Shown here: one piece after another, positions 12,988 to 15,876 of the stretch
Numbering within the stretch: position 1 is the first letter of the stretch
Layout of the letters: every line of letters starts with the position of its first letter
NCBI GenBank assembly: GCA_964419225.1
Contig: CAYQPF010000111.1
Location: forward strand, 1 to 15,876
From: CAYQPF01 sp964419225
Lineage (GTDB): Bacteria > Cloacimonadota > Cloacimonadia > Cloacimonadales > CAYQPF01
Reading direction: 5' to 3'
Length of the DNA: 15,876 nucleotides
Program-made: the position numbers and the translations under genes
Notes under the pieces: generated by a model
Seen by the model: the letters and a program-made list of their open reading frames with translations, nothing else
The model's database searches: none
Told to the model about the DNA's origin: nothing

Positions 12988-15876
12988 CTACTTTTTCTTG
13001 AGTACCCGTTTTTTGTTTTGATTATCTCTAATTGCTGCTTTCGCTGATTCTGTAGTTGCAGTTACTCTGTAAAAGGCTCTGTTTTCGGTTACCGGTATAG
13101 GATAAGATGTGTTTGTAACTGTTGTCACATAGGTAAAAGTACCATCAGGAGTTGCAGATTTGTAGATCTTATAATTCAATGCATTAGGAATAGCGGTCCA
13201 ATTAAGTGTCAGATTTCCGGCATTATGGGAGATTGTTACAACAGGAGCGGAAAGAATCCCTGTATAAGCTTCTTTGAATATGATATTATCAAAGTAGAAC
13301 TCATATCCTGCAGTATCAATCATCTGAATTTTGACATGAATTGGAGAGGTTTGGTATGCAGATAAATCTACACTGGCATTTTTATAATCATAGTAGTTAG
13401 GTGCATTAGTACCTGTCTGGGCATCAATTCTGGTCCAGACAGTTTGCCAGTTAAGAGAATCCGTGGATACCAGGACATTCATAGTAGCAGACTGCCCATC
13501 ATTATAGTGGATCCATTGAAATTCCATTACCGGATTAGAAAGATTCTGGAGATTTACAGGCACAGATACGATACTGCTCCATCCATCGCTATATAACATC
13601 AGCCAATTACTGTCTGAGAAGTAACCTGTTTGTTCGTAGTAAGAATTAGGATCAATGGACCAGTAAACAAGAGGCCAGGTTTCAAAATTCGTAATAAAAG
13701 GAAAATGTTCAATCATAGCAATGCTGTAGCAAAGTGGAGAAGTCGGAGCAGATAAAACATTGGACACAGAAGTTCCGCTAAATCCGGCTGAAGGATTTGC
13801 GGCTACTCTGGGAGTTGGAGAAGTGAGATCCTGTGCTACAATAAAGTACTGAATACTGTCCTGTCCAATTACTTCGGTTTGGAGCTTAGTATAATCTATC
13901 AGAAAATTGAAGGGCGAACCGGAACTGGTTGTTTCCACCCACTTCCAACCGTTGACAGAACTGTTGTTTGCTCCAAACACATTTGCATCACCGATTTTCT
14001 TGAAATACAAACGAGGTTTTGCAGTTGCAACATCGACACCATTCCAGTCATCTGTGATCACTGCTGTTACAGAAGGATTATCTGTTGAAGAGACATAAAC
14101 AAAGGGAGTAACTGTGATTGCAGGTGGTAGCAGATCAGCAATATATCTGTCTTCATAAGCACCGATAGAAGGGGTTGTCAGATGTCTGGTGACATTCAGA
14201 AAATCTGTGGTAATACCAGGAATTGGAATTCCAGAATGCCATAGAGGAGATAAATTCCAAGGTCTGAGATCTGTGTCAGAAACAAAGTTTGGATTTACAT
14301 TGAGGGATTGCTGGTTTTGCCCGAAAGCTGCCTTGAACTCGTCAAAGGTATAATAGCTATTATTATTTAGCCTTCCGATCGGCCCGTTCTGAGAATAGTA
14401 GAGATTATTATTTATCACGGTAAAGGCAGACATGGGAGCACTGCTGTACATGGCTGTATTATAACTATTATACCAGGAGTCAGAAGCAAAAGTAGAGTTA
14501 ACTAATACATTGTTAACCAGGTTGATATTAGTTATTCCAACAGCGAAATTAGTTGGAATTGAGTTGTAAACAGAGCTACCAGTTAGGTTAATCGTATTAA
14601 AATATATGTTATAGTTACTGCCTGATCCATCACAGTATAATCCAACAAAATTATTGTAATCCGTATAAATCAGATTACCATAAATAAGGTTATTATTCAG
14701 GTTGATAGTATTGGAATCTTTTGTCCAGATTCCAATTTTACCAAAATTAGTAATTCTGTTTTTGGAAATTGTAAGATTTGAACAGTTCTGCGATTTTATT
14801 GCGGTTGGGTAGCCAAAACTACTGGCATTGAAATACTTGATTTTCTCGACAATATTTCCTGAGATCAGAGAGTTATTAGTATATGTTGTGGATATTCCAA
14901 TAGCTCCAATTAATAAAGAATCTGTTGCTTCAGGAAAATAATTGTTGGTAATTGTTAGATAATTATTCATGTTAGTGCCAGTAATTCCCTGACTGTAAAT
15001 ACCTGTATTCAATTTTTGGAAGCTATTATTGCTTAGTGTGATGTAATTGTTTCCATATCCATTGAGATATATTCCATAATTACTAACATTGTAGGCATTA
15101 CTATTACCTTTGATGTTAGTATTAAGCACTGAGCAGTTATTGGAATTGTTATATATAACAACGCCGTGTCCCGTAGTTGCTTTATTCCAGATAGTCAGGT
15201 TTCTGGAAGTACCTCCAACTGTATTTGAACCATCTATGATGAAATTGATAGTTGTACTTGTTTTGATCAGACCGTCTCCGCTAACAATCCCGGTAATAGT
15301 TGGATTAACCCCCGCAGCAGGTTTGACAGTCACTGTATAATTTGCTTCTTCGACTGCAAAACGATTGATCTGAGCGATATTGTTATCTGTGATATCACCA
15401 GCAATACTCAGAATTAGGTTACTTGTGAGTACACCGGTCATGATATCTGCAAAAGCTGTACGCAAATTGACATAATCAGGATTAGTACCGCCTACTATTT
15501 TAGTTCCACCAAAGCTTTTCCTGATAAGATAAGAAAAAGGTGTAGTTGGTAGAGCAGATATGACAATCCCATTGGAAGAGCTATAAGAAGCAACTGTTCC
15601 TAAAGCAGGATAAGTACCGACATTAGGAATTGGAGCATTATCCTTGGCTAAGACAAAGTATTGAATAGTATCTCCCACAGTGACAGGATTCGTGCCATAA
15701 TTATATAATTTGCTGTAATCTATGGTGAAGCTGAAGGGAGTTGCTGAGGAAGTTGTTGCAACATATTTCCATCCGTCAGTAGAAGAATCGTTAGTTGAAG
15801 GAATGACATTCGCATGTCCTTTCTTCTTAAAATATAAACGAGGTTTATTATTAGAGGAAGTATCTACTCCGTTTTT
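12988..15876 (-). CDS. Large beta-helix surface/secreted protein (partial, N-terminus outside window)
   Basis: The frame is open from the window edge to the stop at 12988, giving 962 visible residues. The GTG at 15678 is only an internal Val codon. Visible order: repeat module 1 (about 1-118); a right-handed beta-helix with Asn-ladder turns such as TLSNNSF, LTITNNYF, TISKNRITNF (about 200-490); a choice-of-anchor Q-like segment with NPNF and SIGAYED (about 525-576); repeat module 2 (about 611-719), clearly homologous to module 1 (KPRLYFKK, NGWKW, DY.KL, DSIQYF); a jelly-roll-like domain starting FPFITNFETWP; a FnIII-like domain ending FYRVTATTES; and a basic tail, RVLKKK. No Por-type sorting domain is evident. 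Likely adhesin or glycan-active surface protein; no catalytic residues are assignable. Confidence 0.88.
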   Translation of the reverse strand, partial: KNGVDTSSNNKPRLYFKKKGHANVIPSTNDSSTDGWKYVATTSSATPFSFTIDYSKLYNYGTNPVTVGDTIQYFVLAKDNAPIPNVGTYPALGTVASYSSSNGIVISALPTTPFSYLIRKSFGGTKIVGGTNPDYVNLRTAFADIMTGVLTSNLILSIAGDITDNNIAQINRFAVEEANYTVTVKPAAGVNPTITGIVSGDGLIKTSTTINFIIDGSNTVGGTSRNLTIWNKATTGHGVVIYNNSNNCSVLNTNIKGNSNAYNVSNYGIYLNGYGNNYITLSNNSFQKLNTGIYSQGITGTNMNNYLTITNNYFPEATDSLLIGAIGISTTYTNNSLISGNIVEKIKYFNASSFGYPTAIKSQNCSNLTISKNRITNFGKIGIWTKDSNTINLNNNLIYGNLIYTDYNNFVGLYCDGSGSNYNIYFNTINLTGSSVYNSIPTNFAVGITNINLVNNVLVNSTFASDSWYNSYNTAMYSSAPMSAFTVINNNLYYSQNGPIGRLNNNSYYTFDEFKAAFGQNQQSLNVNPNFVSDTDLRPWNLSPLWHSGIPIPGITTDFLNVTRHLTTPSIGAYEDRYIADLLPPAITVTPFVYVSSTDNPSVTAVITDDWNGVDVATAKPRLYFKKIGDANVFGANNSSVNGWKWVETTSSGSPFNFLIDYTKLQTEVIGQDSIQYFIVAQDLTSPTPRVAANPSAGFSGTSVSNVLSAPTSPLCYSIAMIEHFPFITNFETWPLVYWSIDPNSYYEQTGYFSDSNWLMLYSDGWSSIVSVPVNLQNLSNPVMEFQWIHYNDGQSATMNVLVSTDSLNWQTVWTRIDAQTGTNAPNYYDYKNASVDLSAYQTSPIHVKIQMIDTAGYEFYFDNIIFKEAYTGILSAPVVTISHNAGNLTLNWTAIPNALNYKIYKSATPDGTFTYVTTVTNTSYPIPVTENRAFYRVTATTESAKAAIRDNQNKKRVLKKK
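13720..14046 (-). repeat. Protein-level internal repeat, module 2
   Basis: Encodes WNGVDVATAKPRLYFKKIG onward to LCYSI, the second copy of the module at 15523-15876. It is preceded by a Pro-rich linker and a strand pair (PPAITVTPF, SVTAVITDD) that may belong to the same domain. Confidence 0.8.
15523..15876 (-). repeat. Protein-level internal repeat, module 1 (partial)
   Basis: Encodes NGVDTSSNNKPRLYFKKKG onward to PFSYLI. It aligns along its length with the module at 13720-14046: shared NGVD, KPRLYFKK, ANV, NGW/DGW-K, TTSS..PF.F.IDY.KL and D.IQYF. The DNA has diverged, so the duplication is old. Confidence 0.8.

Noticed and set aside
15676..15678. GTG as the start of the large surface protein
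   Set aside because: It is inside a homologous repeat module and the frame remains open to the window edge, so it is an internal Val codon.

Overview
The window is an AT-rich bacterial chromosome segment that reads like a Gram-negative, probably fermentative or syntrophic organism of the Candidatus Cloacimonadota type. This placement is inferred from family content. It rests on an AAA-ATPase-like/PD-(D/E)XK gene, a secreted OB-fold protein, and a giant beta-helix surface protein carrying 'KPRLYFKK'-type modules and a FnIII-like C-terminus. Promoters match a plain TTGACA -35 box rather than the Bacteroidota -33/-7 type. No rRNA, tRNA, CRISPR, IS element or phage gene was seen.

Layout. Positions 1-1113 (minus) hold the N-terminal 371 residues of an AAA-ATPase-like protein with a GTG start, cut by the window edge. 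Positions 1114-1879 are a long non-coding stretch with short hairpins, an inverted pair of composite repeats and a CCCCTCT hairpin element. Positions 1880-3070 (plus) encode a class I aminotransferase that ends in a strong, probably bidirectional terminator facing the next unit. Positions 8339-3180 are a minus-strand block: a secreted OB-fold protein and a small membrane protein with a Cys/acidic tail (13 bp apart, own promoter), a terminator, then a COG2509-type flavoprotein whose stop overlaps the start of a CHASE4-PAS-PAS histidine kinase (ATGA). Positions 8339-9109 (minus) encode an orphan family-3 solute-binding protein with its own promoter.

Positions 9296-12152 (minus) pair a LiaF-like envelope protein with a TPR/zinc-peptidase/TPR secreted protein 67 bp downstream. 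A divergent promoter region then drives a small DUF805 membrane protein (12337-12681, plus). Positions 12988-15876 (minus) hold the C-terminal 962 residues of a very large surface protein, followed by a terminator. Its visible order is repeat module, Asn-rich beta-helix, choice-of-anchor Q-like segment, second repeat module, jelly-roll-like domain, FnIII-like domain.

Taken together, most genes face the envelope or the outside of the cell: sensing (histidine kinase, solute-binding protein), envelope stress (LiaF-like), surface adhesion or degradation (beta-helix, OB-fold, peptidase). The most unusual unit is the translationally coupled flavoprotein and orphan sensor kinase. Just upstream of it, a possible promoter has its -10 box in the loop of the preceding terminator. 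No clearly new multi-gene system can be proven from the sequence alone.
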